Below, piece after piece: positions 63,003-64,000 of a stretch of DNA of 64,000 bases. Position 1 is the stretch's first letter; each line of letters opens with the position of its first letter. Where the stretch lies: contig NC_092861.1 in assembly GCF_032062135.1 (NCBI RefSeq), positions 120,001,232-120,065,231 of the forward strand, in the 5' to 3' direction. The translations under genes were made by a program, and so were the position numbers. This stretch comes from Pyxicephalus adspersus (taxonomy: Eukaryota; Chordata; Amphibia; Anura; Pyxicephalidae). Below the pieces are notes generated by a model. It saw nothing but the letters and a program-made list of their open reading frames with translations, was not told where the DNA came from and searched no databases.

Positions 63003-63492
63003 TACAGGTTGTCCCCGGGTTACATACGAGATAGGTACTGTAGGTTTGTTCTTAAGTAGAATTTGTATGTAAGTTGAATTTGTATGTAAGTCGGAACAGG
63101 TACATTATTTTAATAAATGCAGTTGGACAGATGTTTGTCTCAACATATTATTAGAAAGCGCAGTGTCAGTTACTGTATAAAATCCTCACTGTGAGTTAAT
63201 CACTAGACATTCATTAACTTCTGGAGCAAGCTGTGCTTTGATATGCAAAAAGAAACAGCTGAAGAATTCGTCTTGGTCATTAAAGAGTTACAAGAGGCTG
63301 AAAAAAGAGCTCAGTCCTTAAAATCACCCACAACCTCAGCTGTGTTTAGCAAATGATTTCTTCTGCAAGTCATTCAAACTGGGCCCCTCCCCCCTACAAG
63401 CCTCTGTTCTGCACAGGAGGGAGCAGGGATGCCCCGTTCGTATCTAGGAGTCGTCCATATATCAGATGTCCTTAACCCGGGGACAACTTGTA
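63003..63492. mobile_element. MITE with CAGGTTGTCCCCGGGTTA ends and TA duplication
   Basis: Element 63005-63490 (486 bp). Left end CAGGTTGTCCCCGGGTTA; right end TTAACCCGGGGACAACTTG, inverted with one mismatch in 18. Flanked by TA at 63003-63004 and 63491-63492. A TA duplication and CAG-type ends suggest a Tc1/mariner-type driver. No transposase coding. A related fragment starts at 7816. Confidence 0.88.
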
Positions 63493-63841
63493 TGGATTGT
63501 GTATTTATAAACACTTTACATTCACCATACACAGTATAATCCTGTATAGTATTTACCTTTATCAGACTTATGAGGAATTATCTAAAATATTATATCAAAC
63601 AGGTCCTTGCACTGCATAGTTGTTGGTAGATCTAAAAAAAACTCTATAAAGATTTCAGGTTATGTGCATTGATTTATTTAATGAAATGTTCTGTATATTT
63701 TAGTTCCCAACAGTTCATTTGCTAGGAGATAAAATAATGAATTAGTATTGTCCTTTTCTCGATCATCTCCATTAGAATGTAAATATGCACATGCCACTGT
63801 ATAGTTAAGTATTGAGAAAAAACAAAATTTGTCATCTTATT

Positions 63842-64000
63842 TTAACCACCTAAGCGATAAGCCCGACCTTGGTACGGGCTTCAAAAAGTTACAATTATCG
63901 ATAAACCCAAACTTTTCTCACTGTATGAAAATACAGTGAGAAAAGTTCGGGTTTATCGATCACTTACCTGGTCCCGCTGCGATCGTCCATCGGTCGTGTT
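63842..64000. mobile_element. piggyBac-like MITE, copy C (cut by window edge)
   Basis: Starts TTAACCACCTAAGCGATAAG and contains the same 64-nt hairpin as copy A at 63897-63960, then CACTTACCTGGTCCCGCTGC, which also follows the hairpin in copy A. The right part lies beyond the window. Confidence 0.85.
63897..63960. repeat. 30-bp-arm hairpin, second copy
   Basis: Same arms and GAAA loop as 18101-18164, with one G/A difference placed in the opposite arm. Confidence 0.95.

Larger units (their letters stand above)
60584..64000 (-). other. mrps5: mrps5 5' intron (upstream exons not found)
   Basis: The exon ending in SFF-K/N before TADELW and the targeting-peptide exon were looked for on the - strand and not found to the window edge. 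The only start-like exon, ATGGCTGAATATCCCAAACC followed by a GTAAGT donor near 61070-61015, lies inside a dispersed repeat and is not taken as mrps5. The parts 61290-62330 and 62610-63000 show nothing recognisable. Confidence 0.6.

Overview
This 64 kb window is vertebrate nuclear DNA, AT-rich, intron-rich and crowded with transposons. The repeats (several palindromic MITE families, Tc1-like and hAT elements, TTAA-flanked elements, an L1) and the protein divergence point to an anuran amphibian, probably a ranoid frog. That assignment is inference from repeat style. The two genes themselves are recognised directly from their translated exons.

Two protein-coding genes lie tail to tail. On the + strand, the last three coding exons of mal (MARVEL-domain proteolipid) sit at 3840-4010, 5528-5659 and 7334-7411; the first exon must lie upstream of the window. 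On the - strand, nine exons of mrps5 (mitochondrial ribosomal protein uS5m) run from 60583 down to the stop codon at 22401. They give one uninterrupted reading frame of 338 residues, from the TADELWKG segment to the C-terminus. The mitochondrial targeting N-terminus lies beyond the window or was not recognised. The same convergent MAL-MRPS5 pair is found at human 2q11, so the synteny supports both calls. All eleven inferred splice sites that can be checked follow GT-AG, and the phases agree across every junction.

Region by region: 1-3839 is mal intron 1, with a palindromic element at 1.7-2.1 kb. 7.4-22.4 kb is intergenic DNA packed with MITEs, two hAT elements (one nested, with a perfect 8-bp target duplication), a TTAA-flanked piggyBac-like MITE and a possible L1 remnant. 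22.4-60.6 kb is mrps5. Its introns hold a degenerate 34-40 bp tandem repeat (24.6-25.1 kb), an internally deleted L1 (33.2-35.8 kb), a CR1-like reverse transcriptase scrap (37.5 kb), two different broken Tc1-like transposase copies (44.9-45.7 kb and 51.5-52.4 kb) and several microsatellites. 60.6-64 kb is the 5' intron of mrps5, with a hAT nested in another MITE, a TA-flanked MITE at 63.0-63.5 kb and a second hairpin-bearing piggyBac-like MITE cut by the window edge.

I found no RNA gene, CRISPR array, operon or clearly new system. The most interesting items are the strongly self-complementary MITEs, the nested insertions with readable target duplications, and two degraded hammerhead-ribozyme-like motifs. 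Nearly all other open frames are chance frames in introns or repeats.
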